From Exiguobacterium sp. s122 (GTDB lineage Bacteria > Bacillota > Bacilli > Exiguobacteriales > Exiguobacteriaceae): a DNA stretch of 64,000 bases. The notes beneath the pieces were generated by a model that was given only the letters and a program-made list of their open reading frames with translations, did no database searches and was not told the origin of the DNA. Made by a program: the position numbers and the translations under genes. The DNA lies in assembly GCF_018618475.1 (NCBI RefSeq), contig NZ_JACSMD010000002.1, forward strand, positions 283,049 to 347,048. Direction: 5' to 3'. Shown piece by piece: positions 9,046 through 18,289 of this stretch (position 1 is the stretch's first letter; the number at the start of each line of letters is the position of its first letter).

Positions 9046-9711
9046 TTAGAGTCGTATGTTGCGTTTTGAAACAATCTCTTCTACTTCACATAGATGATTG
9101 ACGATATAATCCGCTTGTCGTAGCTCCTCCTCACGGGAAAAATCAAAACGACATCCTATGGCTTCTAACCCGTTCGCTTTAGCTGCTTCGATGTCAGAAA
9201 GGCGATCTCCGACGACATAGCCACGTGTGATCTCATATTTTTTGATAATCGATGCGACCAAATCGCGTTTGTCCAATGTAGGAATCTGTTGAATACTGAA
9301 CGTCTCGCTGACCCACCGGTTCAAACGATAGTGCGATACAATCGCCGACAAGTATGGGGTCAATCCGTTACTGGCGATGTACAACGGATGCTGCATCGCA
9401 TTCAATCGTTCGAACAACGCTTCAACTCCTGGGTAAAGCGCACCATTTCCAAGGTTGATATGTTCAATCAGCCGTTCGAGGAAATAATCATCAACTTTCT
9501 GTCGAATAATCGGCGCATGATTCGGGAGGAGCGTTTCCCAGACAACCGGTAAGGGAACGCCCATGATTCTCCGATAAACATGAATCGGCGTTTCCTCCTC
9601 CCATTCCCCGCTATCTCGAAGTAACTGAAATGTGTCTTCTAACGCTTTTTCTAAAATTGTATCTGTTTGAAATAATGTACCGTCCATATCAAAAATGATG
9701 GCGTCCCTCAT
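9046..9711 (-). CDS. HAD-superfamily hydrolase (phosphoglycolate phosphatase-like)
   Basis: Predicted small-molecule phosphatase of 221 residues. Motif I is FDMDGTLF (nucleophile Asp8), motif II is around YIASNG, motif III includes the Lys of the LDKRD region, and motif IV is VGDRLSDI. A helical cap lies between motifs I and II, as in the Gph/PpaX group. The substrate cannot be assigned. AAAGGAG precedes the ATG. It faces the gene at 9819 divergently and does not seem to be part of an operon. Confidence 0.85.
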   Translation of the reverse strand: MRDAIIFDMDGTLFQTDTILEKALEDTFQLLRDSGEWEEETPIHVYRRIMGVPLPVVWETLLPNHAPIIRQKVDDYFLERLIEHINLGNGALYPGVEALFERLNAMQHPLYIASNGLTPYLSAIVSHYRLNRWVSETFSIQQIPTLDKRDLVASIIKKYEITRGYVVGDRLSDIEAAKANGLEAIGCRFDFSREEELRQADYIVNHLCEVEEIVSKRNIRL

Positions 9712-9818
9712 CGTGTTTCTCCTTTACCCAGATGGAATTAATTGGCTTATTCATCATACACTGATACTTCGTTATATACTAGAACTAGACGATATCAAAG
9801 AATCAGGGGGGATCACGT

Positions 9819-10259
9819 TTGAATCATGTGTCGATTGAATGCGACCTCGAGTCGTTGACGTATCATGAACAAGTCGTAGGCAACATCGCCTTCGTCATCG
9901 ATTATTATGATTATTTCCCGGGACAAGGCTGGTCCGATTTTGTCGCTATCGTCTTGAACTGGTGGATTGACAGTTGTCGCGCCCTTGTATTTGCGCCGTT
10001 ACATGAAACGTATTCCTTCTCCTTTATGGACGGACGAGACGAGATAGTTGCGAGAAAAGTGAGCGAGACAGAAGCCAAACTTTTCTACGTGGATCGCGAT
10101 GCACGTCACGTGCTCATAGGGACGGTATCGATTGAAGAGCTAAGACTGGCCCTCATCAAAGTGACATACCAGCTTTTAAACGCAATCGACCGAAACGGCT
10201 GGGAGCACGAGGAGATCGAGACGTTACGTCACACCGTAAAATCCATTGAACGCATATAA
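9819..10259 (+). CDS. Conserved hypothetical protein
   Basis: Unrecognised acidic 146-residue protein. It starts at TTG, placed seven bases after a GGGGGG ribosome site. It contains a central aromatic stretch 'FVIDYYDYFPGQGWSDF' and 'LNWWIDS', no signal peptide and no clear membrane helix. The style resembles small cytosolic proteins of unknown function or immunity-type proteins, but I cannot name a family. It converges on the GH3 gene and ends just before that gene's terminator. Confidence 0.6.
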   Translation: MNHVSIECDLESLTYHEQVVGNIAFVIDYYDYFPGQGWSDFVAIVLNWWIDSCRALVFAPLHETYSFSFMDGRDEIVARKVSETEAKLFYVDRDARHVLIGTVSIEELRLALIKVTYQLLNAIDRNGWEHEEIETLRHTVKSIERI

Positions 10260-10293
10260 AAAAGCGCCGCCTCTTTTCGAGACGGCGCTTCGT
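10257..10293 (-). terminator. Terminator of the esterase-GH3 operon
   Basis: A GC-rich 12-base stem (AAGCGCCGCCTC with GAGACGGCGCTT, one mismatch) followed on the minus strand by a T run at 10257-10263. Confidence 0.82.
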
Positions 10294-10296
10294 TCC

Positions 10297-13071
10297 TTAT
10301 CCGTTTTTCATGCTGAACGAGTCGGCGAGCGTGAACGTGATGTCGTTCACGTCGAGTCCACCGAGCGCGAAATAGAGCTGCAGGTAGTTATGTTGGTTCA
10401 AGAAGAACACTTGCTTCGTCTGCGTCACCCATTCCCCGTCCGTCCCGTTGAACGTGAACGTCGGACCCGGGATATTGTTCGCGAACAACGTCACCGGCAT
10501 CTGGGCAAGTTCGCCTGCGTCCGACTTGGCCGTGATCGTCACGTCATACGTCCCCGTCTCATCGACCGAGACGGCGAAGACGTGCATGCTCCCTGTCGAG
10601 GTGTCGGCCTCATTCAAACTGACAGGTTCTCCGCTCGCGAGGTGGCGATACGTCACGTCGAAGTCGATGGCTTGGTCGGCTTCCTCGTCGAATCCGATCA
10701 CCTCGACCGAGCCGTCATGGATGCCGAGCGCACGCTCCATCGCCGGAGACTTCAAGACGAATCGGCAAATGTTCGCCGCACTCCGGAGCAGTTCTCCGCG
10801 CGTGAGCGAGCCGTCGGCGAGTGCCGCCGCTGTGTTATCGTCGAACGAGTTCGAGTCCGGACGGTCGACGACCATGTACAAGTCGTTTTGTGAGCGCACC
10901 ATCGCCGCCGTGTTCTGGCGGTTCGCCGGCTCGTCTTCATGATGGTTCACTTTCGCCCACCAGTCGGTCATGACGATACCGTCAAAGCCCCATTCGTCGC
11001 GAAGGATGCGCGTGTTCTGGTCATAGAGACCGGCCGTCCAGATGCCGTTGACGGCGCCGTACGTCGTCATGATCGATGTCGCCTTGCCTTCCTTCACCGC
11101 CATCTCGAACCCTTTCAAATAAATCTCACGAAGCGCCCGCTCCGAGACGACCGAGTCGATATCGTGGCGATGGGCTTCTTGGTTGTTGGCGCTGAAGTGT
11201 TTGAGCGTCCCCGTCACGCCGACACGGTGCATCCCGTTCAATTGGGCGATCGCCATCTTACCGGTCACATGCGGGTCTTCCGAGAAGTACTCGAAGTTCC
11301 GGCCGTTGAGCGGGTTGCGGTGAATGTTCATCCCTGGTCCAAGGAGCGTATCGACCCGGTTCTTCCGCATCTCAAGCCCTGTCATCTCAAACAAGTCTTC
11401 CACCAATCGCGTGTTGAACGTCGAGGCGAGCAGCGTCCCGTTCGGAAGCGCGAACGCCTTCGTCCCGATGTCCATGCGGATGCCGGACGGGCCGTCCGCA
11501 CAACAGGCGGCCGGGATACCAAACGTTTCGAGACGGTCCGACACCCCGCCGAACGCGGCGGCCGTCCCCGGCGTCACGCGTGGCGAGTTCATGCCTTGAC
11601 CGCGGACGATGCAGGCGAGGTCCTCATCCGTCAATTGGTCGAGGAACGTCTCGAGGTCTGCCTTCCCATGATAGACGTCTGCGAGCCTCACGCCTGTGTC
11701 ACCCGTTTCTTCACGCACGACCGGACGTTCCGCTAGATAACGTGCCTCGACGTCGACGCTGCGAAGCGGTGTCGCCTCATAGCCGACCGTCAAGCCAGAC
11801 TCGGTCGCACGCGGTTTGATGCGCTCGAACGATGTGACCGGGGCCATGTTCTCGCTGAGCGTCTCAACGACCTCGAGCGCCTCGACCGCATAGTCATAGC
11901 ACGCCTCGGCCGAACGGACGTCCGTCCCGACATATAAGCGATACATGCCGGCCTCTAACACGAAGCTTGATTCGTGACCGGTCGCACCATTGTCGTCATA
12001 GCTCGCGAAATCTGTGATGGGAACGCTCAGCGTGAGCGTCTCCCGCTCACCCGGTGCCAAGCGATTTGTCTTGTCGAAGGCGACGAGCGCACGAGCCGGA
12101 TTGCCGAGCACACCTTGCGGCTTCTCGACATACAGCTGCACGACTTCTTTCCCGGCGACGTCTCCCGTGTTCACGACGTCGATTGTCACCGTGATCACCT
12201 CGTTCGTCTCATCTGAGGATACAACGTCCGTCGAAAACGTCGTATACGACAATCCGAATCCGAACGGATAGAGCACATCGTCTTTCGCGAACGTCTCAAA
12301 GTAGCGATAGCCCACGTAGATGTCTTCTTGATAAATGCCTTTGTCGGCATGTCCAAAGTTTTTCGTCGACGGATAGTCGTCAATCGATTTCGCGATCGTG
12401 TCGGTCAACTTACCGGACGGGCTGACCGTTCCCGTCAGTACATCAACGAGTCCGGTGCCACCTTCAAGACCCCCTTGCCAGGCGTAGAGGATCGCGCTCG
12501 GTTCGTTCGCCCAACGCATATCGATGATGTTTCCGACGTTCAAGACGACAGCCGTCTTCGAGAACATCCGCGAGACCTTTTCAATCAACTCGAGCTCGAT
12601 GTCGGTCAACAAATAGCTGCCCGGGTCGGCCGTGTTGTCACGGTCTTCCCCAGCCGTGCGCCCGATGAAGACGAGCGCGACGTCTGATGCGGCAGCCGCT
12701 CGCTCAACGAGTTCATCTGTCACTATCATCTCCGGCTGTGACCACGGTTCGCCGGCCCAGCCGACGCCTTGGTCGAACGGGTTCTCCTCGACCCACGCCT
12801 CGTACGTTTCCAAGAGCGACTGGTTGACGTCGATCCCTTCCGTCGCTTGAAGCGCCTCGAGCGGGCTTGTCACGCGGGAGACGTTGACCATCCCGCCAGA
12901 GCCGGTGCCGCTCTTGTAGTAGTTGAATTGACTGCGCCCGAAGACGGAAACGGTCGTCCCCGCTTTTAGTGGAAGTGTCGCCTGCTCGTTTTTTAAGAGC
13001 ACCGCCCCTTCTGAAACGGCCGTTCGCGCGAGTTGTTGATATGTATCCCAGTTCAACGTGTAGGTCTTCAT
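10297..13071 (-). CDS. GH3 beta-glucosidase with permuted domain order
   Basis: Predicted exo-glycosidase, probably cytosolic because no signal peptide is seen. The order is inverted against usual GH3 enzymes. The alpha/beta sandwich domain comes first (about 1-270; 'GAVLLKNEQATLPL', 'AWQGGLEGGTG'). A fibronectin-III-like domain follows after 'FGFGLSYTTF' (about 280-400), and then the TIM barrel (about 480-760; 'CADGPSGIRMD', 'KHFSANNQEAHRHD', nucleophile Asp in GIVMTDWW). A further beta domain (about 790-924) ends the protein. Its ATG overlaps the esterase stop as ATGA, indicating translational coupling. Confidence 0.9.
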   Translation of the reverse strand: MKTYTLNWDTYQQLARTAVSEGAVLLKNEQATLPLKAGTTVSVFGRSQFNYYKSGTGSGGMVNVSRVTSPLEALQATEGIDVNQSLLETYEAWVEENPFDQGVGWAGEPWSQPEMIVTDELVERAAAASDVALVFIGRTAGEDRDNTADPGSYLLTDIELELIEKVSRMFSKTAVVLNVGNIIDMRWANEPSAILYAWQGGLEGGTGLVDVLTGTVSPSGKLTDTIAKSIDDYPSTKNFGHADKGIYQEDIYVGYRYFETFAKDDVLYPFGFGLSYTTFSTDVVSSDETNEVITVTIDVVNTGDVAGKEVVQLYVEKPQGVLGNPARALVAFDKTNRLAPGERETLTLSVPITDFASYDDNGATGHESSFVLEAGMYRLYVGTDVRSAEACYDYAVEALEVVETLSENMAPVTSFERIKPRATESGLTVGYEATPLRSVDVEARYLAERPVVREETGDTGVRLADVYHGKADLETFLDQLTDEDLACIVRGQGMNSPRVTPGTAAAFGGVSDRLETFGIPAACCADGPSGIRMDIGTKAFALPNGTLLASTFNTRLVEDLFEMTGLEMRKNRVDTLLGPGMNIHRNPLNGRNFEYFSEDPHVTGKMAIAQLNGMHRVGVTGTLKHFSANNQEAHRHDIDSVVSERALREIYLKGFEMAVKEGKATSIMTTYGAVNGIWTAGLYDQNTRILRDEWGFDGIVMTDWWAKVNHHEDEPANRQNTAAMVRSQNDLYMVVDRPDSNSFDDNTAAALADGSLTRGELLRSAANICRFVLKSPAMERALGIHDGSVEVIGFDEEADQAIDFDVTYRHLASGEPVSLNEADTSTGSMHVFAVSVDETGTYDVTITAKSDAGELAQMPVTLFANNIPGPTFTFNGTDGEWVTQTKQVFFLNQHNYLQLYFALGGLDVNDITFTLADSFSMKNG

Positions 13072-14138
13072 GTCGTCATCTCCTTCAATGCTTTTGCAAT
13101 CTCGGTCATACAGTCTTCAGCTTGGGGATAATCACCAATCTTGTCCATGAACGCATGGTCCATTCCCCGATATTGAATCAATCTCACGTTCACCCCGTCA
13201 CGCGCCAACTTCCGCGCGTACGCCTCACCTTCGAGCCGAAGATAGTCATACTCGGCTGTGATGATTAAAGCTGGCGGTAAGCCTTTAACGTCTTCTGCGA
13301 AGAGCGGAGAGACGAGCGGGTCGGTCACGTCGGCCTTGCCTTGTAGGTACAACTTATTCAGTAATCCATCCGAATCAGCGAGCGCCGTGACGACGCCTTG
13401 AATGAGCTCGTGATTGTGCCCAATCTCGTATTGTCCGATATCCCAGTTATAATCGTCTGTCGGGATTGAGCCCAAGTTGACGACCGGATAAATGAGCGCC
13501 TGGAAACGAATCATGTTCGTCTCGTTCAATCGGTCGAGTAAGCAACACGCGGTCGCCAAGTTCCCACCGGCACTGTCGCCGGCGACCGCGATGTCGTTCT
13601 GTGATACCCCGAGCTCATCGGCACGCTCGTGTACCCATTCAACCGCTCGAAAGCAGTCGTTCAGTCCAGCCGGAAACGGATGCTCCGGTGCGAGTCGGTA
13701 GTCGACCGAGATGACGAGGGCGTTCGCCTGTTCCGCGAGTCGTTTACACGGATTTTCGACTGTATCAAGCGTGCCACCGAAGAAACCGCCCCCGTGGAAA
13801 AAGAGGATGGCCGGCAATGTCTCGTTCGTGTCCGGGCGATACATCCGAGCTGAAACATCACCGCCCAGACCCGGAATCGTGACGTGCTCTGTCGTGATGA
13901 CAGTCGTCGTCACGTCCCGGTTCGGCCAGCCCATGCTCGCCCGCGCATTTACTAAATCGAATGTGTTCGGTCCGTCCGAAGGGACAAAGGTGCGCACTGT
14001 GTTGAGCACCCGCGGGTCGAGGTCACCCGGGACGTCCGAATCCGGGATCGGTTTTGTGATCGTCTCGACACCGTCAATCGTCTGGGACTGATGCCATTCG
14101 GCTAAGCGACGGACTAGCTGATCATAAAGGGTTGCCAT
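13068..14138 (-). CDS. Alpha/beta hydrolase, hormone-sensitive-lipase family esterase
   Basis: Predicted esterase of 356 residues. It has the HGGGFFGG oxyanion-hole motif, the nucleophile elbow GDSAGGN, an Asp near DPLVSPLF and the catalytic His in MDHAFMD, which define bacterial family IV. The ATG at 14138 follows GAAGGAGG; earlier codons lack a site. It precedes the GH3 gene with a four-base ATGA overlap. An enzyme that strips acyl or aromatic esters from plant sugars ahead of the beta-glucosidase is plausible but inferred. Confidence 0.88.
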   Translation of the reverse strand: MATLYDQLVRRLAEWHQSQTIDGVETITKPIPDSDVPGDLDPRVLNTVRTFVPSDGPNTFDLVNARASMGWPNRDVTTTVITTEHVTIPGLGGDVSARMYRPDTNETLPAILFFHGGGFFGGTLDTVENPCKRLAEQANALVISVDYRLAPEHPFPAGLNDCFRAVEWVHERADELGVSQNDIAVAGDSAGGNLATACCLLDRLNETNMIRFQALIYPVVNLGSIPTDDYNWDIGQYEIGHNHELIQGVVTALADSDGLLNKLYLQGKADVTDPLVSPLFAEDVKGLPPALIITAEYDYLRLEGEAYARKLARDGVNVRLIQYRGMDHAFMDKIGDYPQAEDCMTEIAKALKEMTT

Positions 14139-14219
14139 GGTTGTTTCCTCCTTCAATAAAGGTTTTCTCTTTGATTGGTAGAATAAGGATACATTCATTG
14201 TATGAAAAGAGGTCTTGCT

Positions 14220-15002
14220 ATGTACACGACTACCGAACGCGAAATCCAGCTTCAACGAGTCCTTCACGAACTTCAAACTCTTCCATCTGTTCAAGGAGCA
14301 GTCCAAATCGGTTCAGGCGCAACCGGTTATCAGGATGAACATTCGGATATCGATTTAATGATTGCGGCACGAAATGAAAGCGACCCAAAAGAGATTAAAC
14401 AAGCGCTATTAGAATACTTTATGCATTTGTCGCCGATTCTGATAAAAGAAAAACAGTTTGCGCCGGACATTTATCTTCTTATCGTTTTTCTTAACAATCG
14501 GCTTGAATTCAATATTTCCTTTGCTCCACTCGAAAAAATACCTGTGCGTTCTCCACTTTGGAGAGTGGTATATGATTGCGACGGTCAGCTTCAACAAAAG
14601 ATGCTGCAAGAACATGCCCGCTTTCTCGAGCAATCGGTCCGATATGATGTAGGCGATGTACCCTTCGAGTTTATCTATGCTTCGTTCGCATTAGACAAAG
14701 AATTGAAACGAGACAATTTGATTTACGCTTTAGCTTTACTTGAGACGATGCGCGAGCTGACTAGACTGTCACAAGCGTTGAAAGAAGAGCGAAAAGTACA
14801 TCAGTTTAAGGCTTATCATATGTTGAATTCTCAGTTTATCGCTCACTATTTACGGACATTTCCCTCATCCGTCGATACCGATTCGATTAAAGAAGCAAAA
14901 CAAGCTCTTCATCGTTTATTCCTTGACACGTTAGATCATCATCCACAATTTCAATTAGAAAAAATGATTGAAGCTCTTCTAATTGACGAGGAAAACTTCT
15001 AA
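14220..15002 (+). CDS. Stand-alone nucleotidyltransferase-fold protein
   Basis: A 260-residue protein with an N-terminal pol-beta-type nucleotidyltransferase domain: GSGATGYQDEHSDIDL gives the GS motif and the DxD metal pair near residues 40-55. A helical C-terminal part follows. Related domains are found in aminoglycoside adenylyltransferases, but no substrate can be assigned. ATG at 14220 is preferred over the one at 14202 because AGAGG lies seven bases before it. It is visibly more AT-rich than the GH3 and helicase genes on either side, which may mean transfer. Confidence 0.72.
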   Translation: MYTTTEREIQLQRVLHELQTLPSVQGAVQIGSGATGYQDEHSDIDLMIAARNESDPKEIKQALLEYFMHLSPILIKEKQFAPDIYLLIVFLNNRLEFNISFAPLEKIPVRSPLWRVVYDCDGQLQQKMLQEHARFLEQSVRYDVGDVPFEFIYASFALDKELKRDNLIYALALLETMRELTRLSQALKEERKVHQFKAYHMLNSQFIAHYLRTFPSSVDTDSIKEAKQALHRLFLDTLDHHPQFQLEKMIEALLIDEENF

Positions 15003-15161
15003 ACGCTCATTATTTTTCCAGAACAGGCATCACGCTTCCGCCTGTCCCATTTTCAGGCATGAACGACGAACCTTCTCGTTTCGTGTATAATGAGGCGTAA
15101 TCCAAATCGCTAATGAAAATTTCGAATACAGAAGTTTCTTACATGAAAACGAGGTAAACAC

Positions 15162-16607
15162 ATGAATCAACCACAATTTGCAGACTATCGCTTAAGCGAA
15201 GAAATCCAACGCGCACTCGGTATTATGAAGTATGTCGCCCCGACCGAGGTCCAACAAAAAGTCATCCCGCTCGCACTCGAGCGTCAAGACCTCGTCGTCA
15301 AAGCGCAGACCGGAAGCGGGAAGACAGCCGCCTTCGGCATCCCGGTCACCGAGCTCATCGACTGGACCGAGAACAAGCCGCAAGTCTTGATTCTTACGCC
15401 GACGCGCGAACTCGCCGTCCAAGTCCGAGAAGATATGACGAACATCGGCCGTTTCAAACGCATCAAAGCGGCAGCCGTCTACGGGAAAGAACCGTTCTCG
15501 AAGCAACGCGAAGAATTGAAGCAAAAAACGCACATCGTCGTCGGAACACCGGGACGCGTCATGGACCATATCGAGCGTGAGACGCTTGCTTTAGACAAAA
15601 TTGAATACTTGATTATCGATGAGGCGGACGAGATGTTGAACCGCGGCTTCCTCGCCGACGTCGAAGCGATTCTCGAGCAGTTGCCGACAGATCGCGTGAC
15701 AATGGTCTTCTCGGCCACGTTCCCGAACGATATCGAGCGCCTTTGCCAAAAGCATATGAAGGAGCCTGTCCGTGTCGCGATCGAATCCGCTGGCGTCACC
15801 GCCTCAACGATTGAGCATCGTTTAATCGAAGTCCGCCGTGAAGAGAAATTATCGGTCTTAAAAGACGTCACCGTCGTCGAGAACCCAGACAGCTGTCTCA
15901 TCTTCTGCCGGACGAAAGAACATGTCGACACGGTGTACAGCGAACTCGACCAAGCCGGATACTCGTGTGAGCGACTCCACGGCGGACTCGAGCAAGAAGA
16001 CCGCTTCGCCGTCATGAATGGCTTCAAAATGGGGAACTTCCGCTATCTCGTCGCGACCGATGTCGCCGCTCGCGGGATCGACGTCGACAATGTCGCGCTC
16101 GTCATCAACTATGACGTGCCGATGGAAAAAGAGAGCTACGTGCACCGGACGGGACGAACGGGACGCGCCGGGAAGCAAGGAAAAGCGATCACGCTCGCCA
16201 CACCGTACGAAGGCAAGTTCGTCCACGCCATCGAGTCGTACATCAAGTTCGAGATCGAAGAGATGGACGCACCGACCGAGACAGAAGTCGCACGCAACCA
16301 AGCCGCATTCGAAGAGAAGTTGAGCGGGCGCCGCGTCGTACGCAACAACAAGACTGCGCGTATCAACCAAGACATCATGAAGCTTCACTTCAGCGGCGGG
16401 AAAAAGAAAAAGCTTCGCGCCGTCGACTTCGTCGGGACGATTGCAAAAATCCCAGGCGTCACAGCTGATGACATCGGCATCATCACGATCACCGATCAGA
16501 TGACGTACGTCGACATCTTGAACGGCAAAGGGTCGCTCGTTCTAGAAGCGATGGAGACGACACCGATTAAAGGGAAGAAGTTAAAAGTAAGCAAAGCCCG
16601 GAAATAA
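15162..16607 (+). CDS. dbpA: DEAD-box ATP-dependent RNA helicase DbpA (YxiN)
   Basis: Ribosome-assembly helicase that acts on 23S rRNA. The 481-residue protein has the Q motif (PTEVQQ), [21 protein letters not shown] and HRTGRTGR motifs in order. The C-terminal domain (about 405-481; '[25 protein letters not shown]') is the RNA-binding domain that directs DbpA/YxiN to hairpin 92 of 23S rRNA. GAGGT precedes the ATG. TATAAT at 15086-15091 may be its -10, but no good -35 is seen. It is a single-gene unit with its own terminator. Confidence 0.93.
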   Translation: MNQPQFADYRLSEEIQRALGIMKYVAPTEVQQKVIPLALERQDLVVKAQTGSGKTAAFGIPVTELIDWTENKPQVLILTPTRELAVQVREDMTNIGRFKRIKAAAVYGKEPFSKQREELKQKTHIVVGTPGRVMDHIERETLALDKIEYLIIDEADEMLNRGFLADVEAILEQLPTDRVTMVFSATFPNDIERLCQKHMKEPVRVAIESAGVTASTIEHRLIEVRREEKLSVLKDVTVVENPDSCLIFCRTKEHVDTVYSELDQAGYSCERLHGGLEQEDRFAVMNGFKMGNFRYLVATDVAARGIDVDNVALVINYDVPMEKESYVHRTGRTGRAGKQGKAITLATPYEGKFVHAIESYIKFEIEEMDAPTETEVARNQAAFEEKLSGRRVVRNNKTARINQDIMKLHFSGGKKKKLRAVDFVGTIAKIPGVTADDIGIITITDQMTYVDILNGKGSLVLEAMETTPIKGKKLKVSKARK

Positions 16608-16608
16608 A

Positions 16609-16647
16609 CCCTGCCTTGGAGGACATGTTCCTCTAGGGCTTTTTTAT
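16609..16647 (+). terminator. dbpA terminator
   Basis: A stem of about 11 pairs with two G-U pairs, GAGGA pairing with TCCTC at its core, then GGGC and a T run at 16640-16645. Confidence 0.7.
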
Positions 16648-16771
16648 TGTCATCCATATAATCGAAAGCGCTTTCGATAAGGTGTAAAAAAATAAGAGTG
16701 ATCGAGAGAACGCTTTCAAGAGCATCATACCGATATTGATATTTAAATTCAACCGTCCTTACGAGATTGTC
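16648..16771. promoter_or_regulatory. Gene-free stretch with an orphan cre palindrome
   Basis: TCGAAAGCGCTTTCGA at 16662-16677 is a perfect 16-base palindrome of the CcpA-operator type. It directly follows a TATAAT at 16657-16662, and a weaker half-similar site AACGCTTTCA lies at 16710-16719. No gene follows on the plus strand, since the next gene converges, and no -35 is clear. The rest of the stretch is AT-rich with nothing recognised. Confidence 0.55.
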
Positions 16772-16803
16772 ATAAAAAAGCCCAGGAGGAAATCGCCTGG
16801 GCT
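16772..16803 (-). terminator. Terminator of the DUF4317 gene
   Basis: Stem AGCCCAGG with CCTGGGCT, followed on the minus strand by six T. Confidence 0.83.
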
Positions 16804-16844
16804 CGCTTCATAGAAACAATATCTGCCTCTCTGTGAATCTCAAA

Positions 16845-18038
16845 TCAGTCAAGCAACTCTTCTGAGATCAACTTGAACCCTTCAATCTCCGTATCGTCCT
16901 CCACTTCAATCAACAAGCACGGTCGGCCCTTATAGTTCACTTGTTTCACGTATTTCAAGTCTTGCGGACTGATCGCGATATTGGCGACTTTCGTGTTGAT
17001 TTTAATCGATTTCGACGTATATTTTGGGATGACGCTACTCGCTTTCATCTCGTATTGACGGTCGTCGACGACTTGTTGAAACGCCGCTTCGACCTTCTCC
17101 GTCGTCACGTCCTCGACCCCGCTCGCTTTCAATACGATTTCAACCGTTCGGGCATCCATGACCGGTACCGTCTGATCCTCTTCCTCCCGTTCGGCCTCGG
17201 CGACGATAATTTGGTTAATCTCGTCATACACGGTCGCGAGCGTCGCTAAGTTGACCTCTTCGCCGATGACGGTCTTGACGACTTCTTCGAACATCGCCTT
17301 CTCCTCGACGGCCGTCACGATCTCCGTCCCATTCAATACGTTCTCAATGAAACGATAGTCCGGTTGATGCGGTTTTTGCGCCGCATACAAGATATGGTTG
17401 ACGTCGGCCGCATTGTCCGTGAAGCTCGGGAACATGAACCCACCGACCGGCGCGTCGAGCTTGATCACCGGATTGATGAAGATGTTCGACTTGAACTCAC
17501 GTTCGATGAAGTCGAAGACGAGCGACTGTTTCGGCAGCTCTGTCTGGTTGATGCTGCAGAGGATGAACCGGGACGTCCACACCTCGTCACGCATGTCGAT
17601 CTCCGTCTCCTCCGAGTGGCGGCGTGTTGGTTTATTGTATTTGAAGCGGATGAACGTGATGACCATGTCCTTCTCGAACGTGGCGTCCTGTACCGTCTTC
17701 AAGGCGACTTTTTGCATCAAAGACGCCCATCCTTCGATCTCGTCCGTCTTCAACCCCTCGTAAAGAAGCGTCTGCGTATGGTCGCTCTGGCCAGGTTCCG
17801 GGTGTTGGAACTTTACTTCGAACAGCTTCTCGTCCATCTTCCCACCGAGCACTTTCTTGAAGTTCGCAAGGAACAGCTCTTGGTGCTCCTGCTCGAGAAA
17901 CGGGAACGAGCGCAACTCCTCATGGAAAATCTCATTGCTGTCCTGTCGGATATAAATATTATAAATATCGGCGATTTTGACCGCCTCTGCATTCAGTTTG
18001 AAATGTTTACGGATTGCTGCGACTTCTTTTTGATTCAT
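16845..18038 (-). CDS. DUF4317-like protein of unknown function
   Basis: A 397-residue soluble protein beginning MNQKEVAAIRKHFKLNA. The start pattern, the length and the overall layout (a central domain with 'DMRDEVWTSRFILCSINQTELPKQSL' sense and an acidic C-terminus) resemble the DUF4317 family, whose role is unknown. There is no signal peptide, membrane helix or known catalytic motif. AAGGAG precedes the ATG. It is a single gene with its own terminator. The family call is from memory of the family pattern and should be held loosely. Confidence 0.6.
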   Translation of the reverse strand: MNQKEVAAIRKHFKLNAEAVKIADIYNIYIRQDSNEIFHEELRSFPFLEQEHQELFLANFKKVLGGKMDEKLFEVKFQHPEPGQSDHTQTLLYEGLKTDEIEGWASLMQKVALKTVQDATFEKDMVITFIRFKYNKPTRRHSEETEIDMRDEVWTSRFILCSINQTELPKQSLVFDFIEREFKSNIFINPVIKLDAPVGGFMFPSFTDNAADVNHILYAAQKPHQPDYRFIENVLNGTEIVTAVEEKAMFEEVVKTVIGEEVNLATLATVYDEINQIIVAEAEREEEDQTVPVMDARTVEIVLKASGVEDVTTEKVEAAFQQVVDDRQYEMKASSVIPKYTSKSIKINTKVANIAISPQDLKYVKQVNYKGRPCLLIEVEDDTEIEGFKLISEELLD

Positions 18039-18289
18039 TCATTCCCACTCCTTCGTTCTTTCCTACAAACCGACTCCATTATACCAATAGTTGCTATCCA
18101 CGCGTCTATGAGTAGTGCTAAAGCCGGGACGTCTGATGTCATATATTATGTCTCATCTCTTAACTTTTCTAATCTTTCTATTCATTTTTGTAAATTTCAC
18201 ACTTTCTTCATACCAGCCCATGTATAGTCGATGTGCGTCCACTGATTGGGCGCTTGATTTCGTCGTCATACATATAAGGAGGCTCACTC

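Noticed and set aside
9913..9926. Noc-site-like ATTTCCCGGGACAA inside the gene at 9819
   Set aside because: Two mismatches in the right half break the palindrome; within coding sequence and far from the origin.
10939..11736. A 265-codon plus-strand frame opposite the GH3 gene
   Set aside because: Antisense shadow; the GH3 frame has full family motifs.
15086..15091. TATAAT before dbpA as a promoter
   Set aside because: No acceptable -35 at 16-18 bases and no extended -10, so not listed as a feature; it may still be used.
17364..18227. A 287-codon plus-strand frame opposite the DUF4317 gene
   Set aside because: Wholly antisense to a gene with a good ribosome site, biased composition typical of a shadow frame, no start site.
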